Source: Chloroflexota bacterium
GTDB taxonomy: Bacteria > Chloroflexota > UBA6077 > FW602-bin22
Assembly: GCA_004297775.1 (NCBI GenBank)
Contig: SCUE01000035.1
Span: forward strand, 1-64,000
Direction of reading: 5' to 3'
DNA: 64,000 nt
Position 1 is the stretch's first letter, and each line of letters opens with the position of its first letter. A model generated the notes under the pieces. It was not told the origin of the DNA and did no database searches. It worked only from the letters and a program-made list of their open reading frames with translations. A program made the translations under genes and the position numbers. Below, piece after piece: positions 1 to 10,823 of this stretch.

Positions 1-17
1 GCGACACAATCCACGAT

Positions 18-85
18 GTTCACCGCGTGGCCTCCTTGAGGTTGTGCTCGACACACTCACCTCGTCAGGGTGCCACGCGGTGAAC
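18..85. repeat. 14-bp perfect inverted repeat, 40-nt spacer
   Basis: Positions 18-31 and 72-85 are exact reverse complements of each other (left arm GTTCACCGCGTGGC). The arms are separated by 40 nt, and pairing stops at both ends. There is no poly-T tract and no gene between the arms. It lies beyond the 3' end of the minus-strand dehydrogenase and close to the window edge, so it could be a two-site operator, a distal terminator or the end of a small element. The function is unknown. Confidence 0.6.
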
Positions 86-175
86 TTTGTTGCTTGCCAT
101 AAAAACTGTCGTGCTGTCAGACCCTCTCCCAGGGGCGAGCGTGTAAGATAGCGGTAGACTGCCGAACAATAGGCG

Positions 176-1186
176 CTAACCGTCCCAGGCGAAGACGATC
201 TTCCCGGTCGTCGCCGAGTCGGCCATCTGGAACGCCCTGGACGCGTCGCTGAGCGGCACGCGGTGCGAGATGATCTGGCTGAGCGGGACGCGCTTCTTCT
301 GAACGAAGCCGATGATCTCGGGCAGCATCCACTCGGGATAGAGGTTCGACGCGAAGAGTGTAATCTGCTTACCGAACAGCGAGATCGGGTTCATACTCGG
401 CTCGGTGTGGCCGAGGCCCACGATCGCGACCATTGCCTCGGTCGTGACGTACTCCTGTACCTTCGCGTGCGCGGCGGCGGAACCAGACGTCTCAATGAGA
501 GCGTTCGCGCCGCCATCGGTGAGCTTGCGAACGTCCTCGGCCGGGTTCTCCCGCGGATCAAACGTCGCGGCCGCGCCGAGGCTGGTCGCCAGCGCGCGTC
601 GCTCGGCCATCGGGTCCAGACCGATCATCGTCGCGCCCATCGCGCGACCGAGCGCGACGACGTTCAGGCCGACCGGTCCAAGACCAGACACGACGATCGC
701 GTCGCGGCCGCTCGCGCCGACACGACGCAGCGGGGCGTAGGCGGTGCCGCCCTGACATGAGATGACGACCGCGTCGTCCCAGGAGAGATCGTCCGGAATC
801 GGATAGCAGTACCTGGCGTAGCAGCGGGCGTAGTCGGCGTCCGAACCCTCCCAGTCGCCGTAGCGCGGAAACATACAGATGTTCGTGTTGCCGGTGCGGC
901 AGGGGCGACAGTTCCCACAGCCGACGCGGTGGTAGACGAGCACGCGCTGGCCAACCGCGAGGTTTTCGACGCCGGGACCGACCTGGGCGATGACGCCGAC
1001 CGGTTCATGGCCTGGCGTCCGCTTCGGATCGGGCGCGCGTTCGCCATCGCGCCGGTATCCGTGCAGATCGCTGCCGCAGATCGCCGCCCGAACCATACGG
1101 ACGATGATCTGACCAGGGCCGGGGATCGGATCGGGCTTCTCGATGACGACCGCCTGACGATTGCCGAGGAAACTGACCGCGCGCAT
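176..1186 (-). CDS. zinc-dependent medium-chain alcohol dehydrogenase
   Basis: This is a 336-residue member of the medium-chain dehydrogenase/reductase family (threonine/sorbitol dehydrogenase-like) that should oxidise an alcohol or polyol with NAD(P). Visible motifs are the catalytic zinc Cys37 (AICGSD), the His60-Glu61 pair, the structural zinc cysteines 90, 93, 96 and 104 (GCGNCRPCRTGNTNIC) and the dinucleotide-binding GLGPVG at 168-173. The start is the ATG ending at 1186, because GGAGG lies just upstream of it and the longer open frame has no family homology. It diverges from the ABC importer operon, so it probably handles the imported compound or a derivative. The exact substrate cannot be read from sequence. 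Confidence 0.93.
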   Translation of the reverse strand: MRAVSFLGNRQAVVIEKPDPIPGPGQIIVRMVRAAICGSDLHGYRRDGERAPDPKRTPGHEPVGVIAQVGPGVENLAVGQRVLVYHRVGCGNCRPCRTGNTNICMFPRYGDWEGSDADYARCYARYCYPIPDDLSWDDAVVISCQGGTAYAPLRRVGASGRDAIVVSGLGPVGLNVVALGRAMGATMIGLDPMAERRALATSLGAAATFDPRENPAEDVRKLTDGGANALIETSGSAAAHAKVQEYVTTEAMVAIVGLGHTEPSMNPISLFGKQITLFASNLYPEWMLPEIIGFVQKKRVPLSQIISHRVPLSDASRAFQMADSATTGKIVFAWDG

Positions 1187-1255
1187 ACGAATTCCTCCGC
1201 GTATTCTGCCGGGCGAAATATATCGGTACGGACGTCGTGTCAGAGTCAGTCCACC

Positions 1256-1271
1256 CGAAACGTGCGTTTCG
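1256..1271. promoter_or_regulatory. 16-bp palindrome, candidate operator between divergent genes
   Basis: CGAAACG-TG-CGTTTCG is a perfect 7-2-7 palindrome. It sits in the 176-bp gap between the dehydrogenase and the binding-protein gene, followed 2 nt later by TATTCT, which could be a weak -10 for the ABC operon. A palindrome of this size in a divergent control region is what a dimeric repressor site looks like. No regulator gene lies beside it in this window. Confidence 0.45.
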
Positions 1272-1362
1272 TGTATTCTGCGCACGCGTCGATGCCGGGC
1301 CGGCGACAGCTAGGATTGCCCGGAGTTTCGTTTGCCGTTTTCTGAGGAGGAAGAGAGTACCA

Positions 1363-3165
1363 ATGTCGCGAATGCCAGTCTCCCGACGCGCGTTCCTATC
1401 TGGCCTGGCGGCCTCGGCCGCCGCCGCGGCACTGGCCGCGTGCGCCGCGCCAGCGGCGACACCGGCGCCGGCCAAGCCGGCTGAGGCGCCGAAACCCGCC
1501 GCCCCGGCACCGGCCGCGCCCGCGCCAGCGGCCACAAAGCCAGCCGAGGCCCCCAAGCCCGCCGCACCGGCGCCCGCCGCCGCAAAGCCGGCGGAAGCCC
1601 CGAAGCCTGTCGAAGCGTCGAAGCCGGCCGCGACTGACTCGGGTGTCCTGAAGGCGCCGGACGGTCCTGCGAAGCGTGGCGGTATCCTGAAGGCCGCGTT
1701 CGGCGTCACGACGTCGAACTTCGACCTGAACCAGGGCGCGGCCGCCCACGTCTTGATCCAACTGTACAACAACCTGATCCGCTTCAACCCCAACGATGGC
1801 CTCGCGACGATTATTCCCGAGCTCGCCACCACCTGGACGAAGTCGCCGGACGGTAAGACCTTCACGTTCACGCTGCGCGAGGGCGTCAAGTTCCACGACG
1901 GAACGGTGTTCTCGTCAGCCGATGTTGTGGCGACATATATGCGGGTCAAGAACCCGGTCGACGGCACGATCAGTGCGAACAAGGGACTCATGGAGGCGGT
2001 TGCCAAGATCGAGGCGCCGAACGCCAACACGGTTGTCTTCACGATGTCGAAGCCAGTTCCGTATCTGCTCGAGGTACTGGCGAATCCGTCGATGGCCGTC
2101 TACTCGAAGAAATCAATCGACGAGAACAAGGGCGACCTGCGTAAGGTGATCGCCCCTGGAACCGGAGCCTTCAAAGTCAAAGATCACAAGGCCGGCGAGC
2201 GCTGGATTTTTGAAAAGAACACCGACTACTGGAACAAGGAACTCCCGTACATCGATGGCATCGAGATGATTCACGCCGCGGCGTGGAGCGACCGTGGCAC
2301 GGCCGTTCTGACGCAGCAGGCTGACGTCTCCTGGAACGTGTCGATCGAGACCTGGGAAGAGGGCAAGAAGAAGCCGAACGACGTCAAGGTCAACCTTTTC
2401 CCGTCCACCGGCGCGTACATGCTGTACCTGAACTCAGCCAAGAAGCCGCTCGACAACGCCGGTATCCGGCGGGCGATTCACTTGAGCCTCAGTCGGCAGG
2501 ACCTCTTCATCGCGTTCCAGACGCAGGAGCCGATGGAGCTGACCCGATACCAGTCGCACGCCAGCCCGTACGCGCTACCGCCGGCGGACGTTGCCAAGCT
2601 TCCTGCCTACCGGAAGGACAAGACCGCCGATCTCGAAGAGGCGAAGAAGCTCCTCACCGCTGGCGGCGTGACCGGAACGCTCAGTCTCGAGTTGCTTTGC
2701 GCGAACGTCGCGCCGCACGCCGAATTGCTGGCGCCGGCGGTCCAGGGAATGCTGAAGAAGGTCGGCATCGAAGTCAAGATCCGGACGGTCGAGCGTGCCA
2801 ATCTCGTCGAGGAGCTCAAGAAGGGCCAGTACGACATCATGCTCAACACGATCGGATTCCCGACGGTTGATCCGGTGACGGGCTGGCTGTTGAACTTCAA
2901 GACCGGCTCGTCGCAAAACTGGGGCAAGTACTCGAATCCAGAACTCGACAAGCTGATTGATTCAGTTGAAGTCGAGCAGGATGAGGCCAAGCGGAAGCAA
3001 TTGGTCAACCAGGTCGAGGACATCCTCGACAAGGATTCGCCGTGGGCGATGATCGGTTGGACGAACCACCTGCCGATGTGGCGCAGCTACGTCAAGGGTC
3101 TTTCGCTCGACAAGCGCAAGTTCGTCGAGTGGGGCAAATTTGACGTGGCGTGGCTCGATAAGTAA
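1363..3165 (+). CDS. ABC transporter substrate-binding lipoprotein, family 5
   Basis: This is a 600-residue extracytoplasmic binding protein of the peptide/nickel/oligosaccharide class (SBP_bac_5). The N-terminus carries a twin-arginine (SRRAFLSG) signal ending in the lipobox LAAC, with lipidated Cys27. A low-complexity Ala/Pro/Lys linker (about residues 28-100) made of a repeated unit containing KPAEAPKPAAPAPA follows, tethering the folded domain to the membrane. The ligand-binding domain starts near residue 105. The ATG at 1363 follows a GAGGAGG site; the longer frame upstream is not homologous. It is the first gene of an importer operon with two permeases. Neighbouring dehydrogenases suggest a sugar, polyol or modified peptide ligand, but this is inference. 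Confidence 0.94.
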   Translation: MSRMPVSRRAFLSGLAASAAAAALAACAAPAATPAPAKPAEAPKPAAPAPAAPAPAATKPAEAPKPAAPAPAAAKPAEAPKPVEASKPAATDSGVLKAPDGPAKRGGILKAAFGVTTSNFDLNQGAAAHVLIQLYNNLIRFNPNDGLATIIPELATTWTKSPDGKTFTFTLREGVKFHDGTVFSSADVVATYMRVKNPVDGTISANKGLMEAVAKIEAPNANTVVFTMSKPVPYLLEVLANPSMAVYSKKSIDENKGDLRKVIAPGTGAFKVKDHKAGERWIFEKNTDYWNKELPYIDGIEMIHAAAWSDRGTAVLTQQADVSWNVSIETWEEGKKKPNDVKVNLFPSTGAYMLYLNSAKKPLDNAGIRRAIHLSLSRQDLFIAFQTQEPMELTRYQSHASPYALPPADVAKLPAYRKDKTADLEEAKKLLTAGGVTGTLSLELLCANVAPHAELLAPAVQGMLKKVGIEVKIRTVERANLVEELKKGQYDIMLNTIGFPTVDPVTGWLLNFKTGSSQNWGKYSNPELDKLIDSVEVEQDEAKRKQLVNQVEDILDKDSPWAMIGWTNHLPMWRSYVKGLSLDKRKFVEWGKFDVAWLDK

Positions 3166-3175
3166 CACGAGGTAA

Positions 3176-3204
3176 GGAAGCTCGCGGCGTCGCCGCGAGC
3201 TTCC
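3176..3204 (+). promoter_or_regulatory. strong intergenic RNA hairpin inside ABC operon
   Basis: GGAAGCTCGCGGC and GCCGCGAGCTTCC pair over 13 bp around a 3-nt loop in the 46-nt gap between the binding-protein gene and the first permease. No T tract follows, so it is not a classical terminator. In other importers such hairpins protect the upstream mRNA or attenuate transcription so that binding protein outnumbers permease, and that role is inferred here. Confidence 0.75.
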
Positions 3205-3211
3205 GCCCCGC

Positions 3212-4174
3212 ATGCTTACCTACACCCTCAACCGACTCTTCATTGCGATTCCGACGATCATCGGAATCACGCTTGTCATCTTCATTGCGATGCGGATCAT
3301 CCCCGGCGATCCGTTGGCGATCATCGAGAATCAGGCCACCGGTACCTCGACGGTTCTGACACCCGAGGAGCTGGTCAAGGTTCGAGATTCTCTCGGTCTG
3401 AATGATCCCTACCACGTCCAGTATTTCCGCTGGGTCGGCGACGTGCTGAAGGGCGACCTCGGCCGTTCGTTCTGGCGCGACGAGCCGATTCGCGACACGA
3501 TCCTGCGGCGCGCGCCGATCTCGATGGAGATCGCGGTCATGGCGATCGCGCTGTCATGGATCATTGGGGTCCCTCTTGGCGTCATCAGCGCGACGAATCG
3601 CAATACGGCCACCGACTACATATCGCGAGGTCTGACGACGTTCTTCCTGGCTGTCCCAGCGTTCTGGATCGGGCTGGTGATCGTCCTGTTTGGCGTACTC
3701 TGGTTCTCCTGGCGTCCGCCTCTGTCGATCGTCTATCCGTGGGACGACCTCGGTCGCAATCTTCAGATGACGGTCGGGCCGGCGGGCGTACTCGGCATCG
3801 GCCTCGCGGCTGTCATGGCGCGTCTGACCCGTTCGGCGGTGCTCGAAGCGCTGTATCAGGATTACGCGCGGACCGCCCGAGCGAAAGGCTTGCGAGAAAG
3901 GGTCGTCGTCTGGCGGCACATCCTGCGCAACGCCCTCCTGCCGGTCGTGACGCTCAGCGGCCTCAGCCTGGGTGGACTGCTCGGTGGGTCAGTCGCGACC
4001 GAGCGGGCGTTCGGGTTCCCTGGCATGGGGCTGGCGCTGGTTCAGGCGCTCGGCGAGCGTGACTGGGTCATGATCCAGAACCTCGTCCTCATCTACGGCG
4101 TCATCTACACGGTCGTGAATCTCCTGGTCGATCTCAGCTACGCGATGCTCGACCCACGCATCCGGTACCAGTAG
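3212..4174 (+). CDS. ABC transporter permease, DppB/OppB type
   Basis: This 320-residue inner-membrane permease of the dipeptide/oligopeptide class has an N-terminal membrane anchor (LFIAIPTIIGITLVIFI), the conserved segment IIPGDPLA after it, and about six membrane spans. The EAA-type cytoplasmic loop that contacts the ATPase is visible as YARTARAKGL followed by HILRNALLPV. The length is normal for the family. It sits 46 nt after the binding-protein gene and 2 nt before its partner permease, so the pair forms the translocation channel. Confidence 0.95.
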   Translation: MLTYTLNRLFIAIPTIIGITLVIFIAMRIIPGDPLAIIENQATGTSTVLTPEELVKVRDSLGLNDPYHVQYFRWVGDVLKGDLGRSFWRDEPIRDTILRRAPISMEIAVMAIALSWIIGVPLGVISATNRNTATDYISRGLTTFFLAVPAFWIGLVIVLFGVLWFSWRPPLSIVYPWDDLGRNLQMTVGPAGVLGIGLAAVMARLTRSAVLEALYQDYARTARAKGLRERVVVWRHILRNALLPVVTLSGLSLGGLLGGSVATERAFGFPGMGLALVQALGERDWVMIQNLVLIYGVIYTVVNLLVDLSYAMLDPRIRYQ

Positions 4175-4176
4175 AG

Positions 4177-5079
4177 GTGGCGGTGGCAGCGGCCGCGTTG
4201 CGTCGTGACGATGAGATCGAGCGGTTTCCCGGTTTCTGGGCGCGCCTCCGTCAGTTTTCGCGCCAGTCGCCGTACGGACTGGCATCGATCGCGTTCCTAC
4301 TCGCAATCATCGTCGTGGGCATGTTCGCGCCGATTCTCGCGCCGTACGATCCGATCACGAACTCGTTCACTGAGGTCCGGCAGGGACCGAGCGCGGCGCA
4401 CTGGATCGGCACCGACCACCTGGGCCGCGATACGCTGAGTCGCGTCCTCTATGGAACGCGCATCACGATGATCGTCGCGATCGCCTCGGTGGTCATCGGC
4501 GAATCGCTCGGGTTCGCGTGGGGCGTCTCAGCCGGCTACATAGGCGGGCGGTTCGATCTGGTTAGTCAACGGATCATCGAAGTCCTCATGTCCTTCCCGA
4601 CCCTGATCCTGGCGCTTCTCCTGCTCGTGTCGATGGGATCGGGTCTTCAGACCGTCATCGTCGCGATCGCGGTCACCCGCGTTCCCGGCACGACGCGCAT
4701 CATTCGATCGGTGGCGCTGGCGTTACGTGAACTCGCCTATGTCGAGGCGGCCCGTGCGCTTGGTGCTCCGACGTGGCGTATTCTGGTGTGGCACATTGCG
4801 CCTCAGTGCGTCGCACCGATGCTGATCCTGATCAGCTTGAATCTCGGCGGAGCCATCTTCACCGAGGCCTCACTGAGCTTCCTGGGCGTTGGCGTGCCGC
4901 CGCCCGATCCAAGTTGGGGAAACATGCTCGGCGGCGTTCTCGCGGAGCAATTTCGACCCTCCTGGTGGTTAGTCGTTTTCCCCGGCCTGGCGATCACCGT
5001 CACCGTCATGGCGACCAATCTACTCGGCGACGCGCTACGCGATTTCCTCGACCCACGCTTGCGTGGCGTGATCGAGTAA
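4177..5079 (+). CDS. ABC transporter permease, DppC/OppC type
   Basis: This 300-residue partner permease shows the family hallmarks GTDHLGRDTLSRVLYGTR after the first membrane span, the EAA loop (YVEAARALGAPTWRILVWHI) and SLSFLGVGVPPPDPSWGNML near the C-terminus. The start is a GTG only 2 nt after the previous stop, so it is probably translationally coupled. No ATPase genes (DppD/DppF type) follow; the next gene is an oxidoreductase. The transporter must therefore borrow ATPases encoded elsewhere. Confidence 0.95.
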   Translation: MAVAAAALRRDDEIERFPGFWARLRQFSRQSPYGLASIAFLLAIIVVGMFAPILAPYDPITNSFTEVRQGPSAAHWIGTDHLGRDTLSRVLYGTRITMIVAIASVVIGESLGFAWGVSAGYIGGRFDLVSQRIIEVLMSFPTLILALLLLVSMGSGLQTVIVAIAVTRVPGTTRIIRSVALALRELAYVEAARALGAPTWRILVWHIAPQCVAPMLILISLNLGGAIFTEASLSFLGVGVPPPDPSWGNMLGGVLAEQFRPSWWLVVFPGLAITVTVMATNLLGDALRDFLDPRLRGVIE

Positions 5080-5120
5080 CCGACCGCTTACGTCGGCGGC
5101 GGTGGCACGGAGGTACAGGG

Positions 5121-6212
5121 ATGAGTCGTCTCCGCATGGGCATCATCGGTTGTGGCGCGATCGCCCAGATTCAGCACCTGCCGCACCTGCGCGAACTCTC
5201 CGATGAGTTCGAGATCGCCGGTCTCTGCGACCTCTCTGCCCGACTGCTGGAGGCGCTCGGCGATGAGTATCGCGTCCCAGTGGCGGGGCGCCACCGCGAC
5301 TACGAGTCGCTTCTGGCGTCAGACGTCGATGCCGTGATCGTCTGCCCGAGCGGCCGCCACGATATTCCGAGCATCGCCGCCGCGCGCGCCGGCAAGCACG
5401 TCTTCGTCGAGAAGCCGATGTGCACGACTGAAGCCGAAGCGCGAGCGATGGTCGCGGCCGCCGACGAGGCGGGCATCGTCTTGCAGGTCGGCTACATGAA
5501 GCGGCACGATCCTGGCTACCAGTACGCCCGCGACCGCGTCGCCGAGATGCCGGACGCGCGCTTCATCCAGGTGAACCACCTGCACTGCGACAACAGCCTG
5601 CATCTCCGGGACTTCAAAGTGTTGCGATTCGACGATGTGCCGACCGATGGCCGCGCCGAGGAGACGGCCGACCGGCGTCAGGCGATCGCCTCAGAGTTGG
5701 GGTACGCCTCACCCGAGGATATGCCGGCCGCGATCGTTCGCGCGTTCGGGACAATCCTCGGCAGCATGATTCACGATATCGGCAATCTCGAAGGACTCTT
5801 CGGCCCGCCGACGCGTGTCATCAGCACCGAAATCTGGGCCGACGGCCGCGGCATCAATACCGTCCTCGAGTACCCGGGCGAGAAACGCGCGGTGTGTACA
5901 TGGGTGGACCTGACCGAGCTACCCGAGTTCACCGAGACACTCGAAATCTACGGCAGCCGGCGGCGAGTGCGCGTGTCATTTCCGAGCGGCTTCGCACGGG
6001 GTGCCGACACGGTCGCGACGATTCACGCGATCGAACCAGGCGGCGAGGCGTCGCGTCGTACTCTGACGTGGCACGAGAATCCGTTCAAGAACGAGATCCG
6101 GCACTTTCGCCAGTGCATCGTCGATGGCGTCGAGCCGATAACACCGGGCCGTCGCGTCGTCGCCGATATCGCGTTGGTGCGCGATATCGTGCGAGCCTAC
6201 GTTCACCGATGA
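5121..6212 (+). CDS. Gfo/Idh/MocA-family oxidoreductase
   Basis: This 363-residue NAD(P)-dependent oxidoreductase has a Rossmann N-terminus (MGIIGCGAIAQIQHL) and the family motif GKHVFVEKPMC, whose EKP lysine contributes to catalysis. The C-terminal half is the alpha/beta substrate domain. The ATG at 5121 starts the homologous region. It lies 41 nt after the permease gene and is probably in the same operon, consistent with oxidation or epimerisation of an imported sugar or inositol-like compound. A second family member lies at 17759-18838. Confidence 0.92.
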   Translation: MSRLRMGIIGCGAIAQIQHLPHLRELSDEFEIAGLCDLSARLLEALGDEYRVPVAGRHRDYESLLASDVDAVIVCPSGRHDIPSIAAARAGKHVFVEKPMCTTEAEARAMVAAADEAGIVLQVGYMKRHDPGYQYARDRVAEMPDARFIQVNHLHCDNSLHLRDFKVLRFDDVPTDGRAEETADRRQAIASELGYASPEDMPAAIVRAFGTILGSMIHDIGNLEGLFGPPTRVISTEIWADGRGINTVLEYPGEKRAVCTWVDLTELPEFTETLEIYGSRRRVRVSFPSGFARGADTVATIHAIEPGGEASRRTLTWHENPFKNEIRHFRQCIVDGVEPITPGRRVVADIALVRDIVRAYVHR

Positions 6213-6266
6213 GGCGGGATTGGCGGGCGCGCCATCGGCGCGCACATCGCGATTGCAGGAGATGAC

Positions 6267-6908
6267 ATGAGCCTCGAATTCTTCGACTTCCGTCGCGACA
6301 TCAAGAACGTTCTCATCACGCCCCAGATTCGATCCCGCTTCATGCAGATCAAGGCTGGCACGACGACCGGCTCGCACACGCACGATCTCGGTCACGAGAT
6401 CTTCATGGTGATGGAGGGCACAATCGAGTTCGATGTCGCCGGGCGGAAGGCGATCCTCGGACCCGGCCAGATGTGCGTGGCGATGGTCGATGAACCGCAC
6501 ACGCTGCGGGTGATCGGCGACCAGGACGCGACGATCTACCTATCGGTGACGCCGCACGTCGAGCCGACGCACACATTCTGGGACGAAAACGGCAAGCGGC
6601 TTCCGTCGCGCTGGGGAGGCGCGAGCCGACGCGAACGGGAAGAGTCCGGTATTCCGAATCCGCCAATCGAAGACCTCATCGCCCAACACAGGAGCTTCAG
6701 CGTCGCGCTCGCCATCGCAACTTCCTCCGCGACGAACGCGAGTCATCGTGGGCTGGCCGACCTCGAATCGTCGCTCGCGCGGGACGATCGCGCCGCGACG
6801 TTGGCACACCTTGAGTCACTGGGCAGCGACCTCACGCGTGTCTACCTGGCTCTCTTCGCGCTCACCGAAGCGTGGAACGACCTGGCCGCGATCGCCAGCG
6901 AGGCGTGA
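6267..6908 (+). CDS. cupin-domain protein
   Basis: This is a 213-residue protein. Residues about 30-90 form a cupin barrel: the first metal-binding motif is GSHTHDLGHEIFMVMEGTIE and the second is around PGQMCVAMVDEPHTL. The remaining 110 residues are helical and not recognised. Such proteins are sugar isomerases, dioxygenases or ligand sensors. Its position at the end of the importer/oxidoreductase run suggests a step in the same catabolic route. Substrate and metal are unknown. Confidence 0.8.
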   Translation: MSLEFFDFRRDIKNVLITPQIRSRFMQIKAGTTTGSHTHDLGHEIFMVMEGTIEFDVAGRKAILGPGQMCVAMVDEPHTLRVIGDQDATIYLSVTPHVEPTHTFWDENGKRLPSRWGGASRREREESGIPNPPIEDLIAQHRSFSVALAIATSSATNASHRGLADLESSLARDDRAATLAHLESLGSDLTRVYLALFALTEAWNDLAAIASEA

Positions 6909-6936
6909 CGACGCTGGCGATCGCTACTTGGAGAAG

Positions 6937-9114
<2,178 letters not shown>

Positions 9115-9447
9115 TGCCGTGTCACACCTCTCTGTGAAGCGTGTGCCAAAGAATTCCAGCCGCGCTCGTCCGGCGCCAGCCGGTCATCAGTCCTTGCAGA
9201 ACACTTGTGACCAGGAACGGCACCGTCCCGGGCTCGGTCTCAGGACTGGCGCGACAGTGTAGCAGCATCGTCCAGGCGGTCGCCTCCTCGAAAAGGGCCT
9301 CTAACGGCAGGCTAATACCGACCGCCGCCGGCCGCCACCAGGTCTAACACGTCGTTTTCTACGGTGCCTGGCGTCAGGTGAGGACGACGCGATACGTGCG
9401 GACGGCCTCGAATCCGACAACGTCGGATCGAATACGGAGGCGATTGC
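9115..9447. other. 333-bp intergenic region with a 7-3-7 hairpin
   Basis: No convincing gene is seen. ATCCGAC-AAC-GTCGGAT at 9412-9428 is a perfect inverted repeat, about 20 nt before the start of the small membrane protein and just before its GGAGG. It could be an operator or leader hairpin for that gene. The left part must hold the promoter of the pyrophosphatase on the minus strand, but no clear -35/-10 pair was picked out. Confidence 0.5.
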
Positions 9448-9609
9448 ATGTGGTTCTTGGCCGGAGTGGGGATGCTGGTCATTGGCGTCGGCGCGGTCAT
9501 TGCGTCGGGCACTGAGGCGCACGGTGCGCTGACGCCCGCCAATATCGCGCTCGCGGCGGCGGTGCTATCCCTGCTCATCCTGCCGGCCGAGCGAAGCATC
9601 CGGCGCTAA
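9448..9609 (+). CDS. small two-span membrane protein
   Basis: A 53-residue reading frame starts at ATG 9448 with GGAGG 7 nt upstream. It encodes two hydrophobic helices (LAGVGMLVIGVGAVIASG and ANIALAAAVLSLLILP) joined by a short polar loop, and ends in a basic tail (ERSIRR). The good ribosome site and coherent hydrophobicity support it as real. No family is recognised. It stands alone between the pyrophosphatase and the minus-strand protease pair. Confidence 0.6.
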   Translation: MWFLAGVGMLVIGVGAVIASGTEAHGALTPANIALAAAVLSLLILPAERSIRR

Positions 9610-9661
9610 ACATCACTGCCCGAGACGCGCTCGGGAATGCTGCCGCGACGAGCCGATCGCG

Positions 9662-9928
9662 CTAGACAATTTCGAGCGAATCCTCGTCCGGCGCGTACAC
9701 CTTGCGATTGATGATCAGACGCCGCGCCGCGTCATCGAGGCCACGCTGCCATTTGGGTGGGCCAGTTCCACCGTGGCTGGACCCAGTCCGCTCCTCGCCG
9801 CCGACGCTGGAGTAGTACCGGCGCTCGAAATCACGGTACACCTGCACCCGGCTGACGCGACCGCGCGCATCCCGAAGGATTTCCAGCAGGCAGTACTCAT
9901 AGTCCGCCTTCGACCGAATCGTCGGCAT
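9662..9928 (-). CDS. hypothetical protein, possible winged-helix fold
   Basis: An 88-residue protein of unknown function. The first 30 residues (YEYCLLEILRDARGRVSRVQ) and the segment WQRGLDDAARRLIINRKV look like helices of a small winged-helix domain such as the N-terminal domain of Mrr-type proteins. That resemblance is weak. Its ATG lies 1 bp after the stop of the upstream metalloprotease gene, so the two are almost certainly co-transcribed and coupled. Confidence 0.6.
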   Translation of the reverse strand: MPTIRSKADYEYCLLEILRDARGRVSRVQVYRDFERRYYSSVGGEERTGSSHGGTGPPKWQRGLDDAARRLIINRKVYAPDEDSLEIV

Positions 9929-9929
9929 G

Positions 9930-10817
9930 CTAGCGGACGAAGAGCCGGCCAGCGTTCAGTGTGTCAATGTCTGGCAAGTAGACCGTTCGCATACAGTTCG
10001 TGCCCGGCCTCATCACGGACAACGTGCCTTCCGGCGCGTGTTCGAGTCCGACGACGTGGCCGAACTCGTGCACCACCGTGTCGATGAGGCAACTCCACGA
10101 TGACCGCTTGCTGAGCCAGCCCGGACCACCGGTCGGGCCGCGAGCCAGCAATTTCGCGCTGAGCATGATGTCGGCCTCGACGATCCGGTCTCCCGCCAGG
10201 CGCTGCCAGGAGTTGGCGAAGATCGGTTTGTCCTCCGCGTCGCGCGGATCGCCCCAGGCGATCGTGTTTACCCCGTTCTTGTGCAATGTCGCGTCCGACT
10301 CGCAGTCGCCAAGGTCCGTGAAGGTGACATTTTGCTGAGTCGCGGCCATCCAGAGAGCGGCGGCGCGCGCCGCGGCGTCGTGGACGAGCAGAGGTGGAAG
10401 GTTTCGCGGGCCTCCGGCCGGATCAAGGCAGTAGGCATACTCGCCCACCCAGCGACCCGGTCCAGTAAAGCGGGCCGTTCTCGCGAAACCCGCATCCATC
10501 GAATGCCGAGGCGGATCGCTGCTCAACGTTCGACTGAGCGCGAATCCTTCCGACTTCATCGGTCCACGGACGCGCGCCCAGCGCTGGCCATTGGCGATGA
10601 TCGTGCCGGATATCACTTCGACACGCGTGCCCTCTGCCCAGTATCCGTTTGGCAGGTCCTTCAGCCGCGGTCGATGGAACACCGGTAGCTCGCGGCCGCC
10701 GCCGTTCACCATGTACGCGATCGTGGCCGGTCCGACCAACGCCCACTCGGTGACGCGGTCGCGACCGTCGGCGAAGCCGATTGCCATCGCCAGAACGATC
10801 AGGGCGATTGCCTTCAC
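9930..10817 (-). CDS. secreted matrixin-like zinc metalloprotease
   Basis: A 295-residue exported protein. The N-terminus is a signal peptide (KAIALIVLAMAIGFADG). Residues about 45-100 resemble an SH3-like domain (RVEVISGTIIANGQRWARV). The C-terminal part carries the extended zinc motif HEFGHVVGLEHA, with three histidine ligands and the catalytic Glu, followed by SVM, a Met-turn-like element, as in M10 metallopeptidases. The start is GTG at 10817 with no ribosome site, and TAGAAT lies 6 nt upstream, pointing to a leaderless mRNA. Its target is unknown. Confidence 0.8.
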   Translation of the reverse strand: MKAIALIVLAMAIGFADGRDRVTEWALVGPATIAYMVNGGGRELPVFHRPRLKDLPNGYWAEGTRVEVISGTIIANGQRWARVRGPMKSEGFALSRTLSSDPPRHSMDAGFARTARFTGPGRWVGEYAYCLDPAGGPRNLPPLLVHDAAARAAALWMAATQQNVTFTDLGDCESDATLHKNGVNTIAWGDPRDAEDKPIFANSWQRLAGDRIVEADIMLSAKLLARGPTGGPGWLSKRSSWSCLIDTVVHEFGHVVGLEHAPEGTLSVMRPGTNCMRTVYLPDIDTLNAGRLFVR

Positions 10818-10823
10818 GCCAAC

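Noticed and set aside
1005-2042. 345-codon minus-strand frame over the binding-protein gene
   Set aside because: It is low-complexity Ala/Gly sequence antisense to the lipoprotein linker, with no ribosome site or homology.
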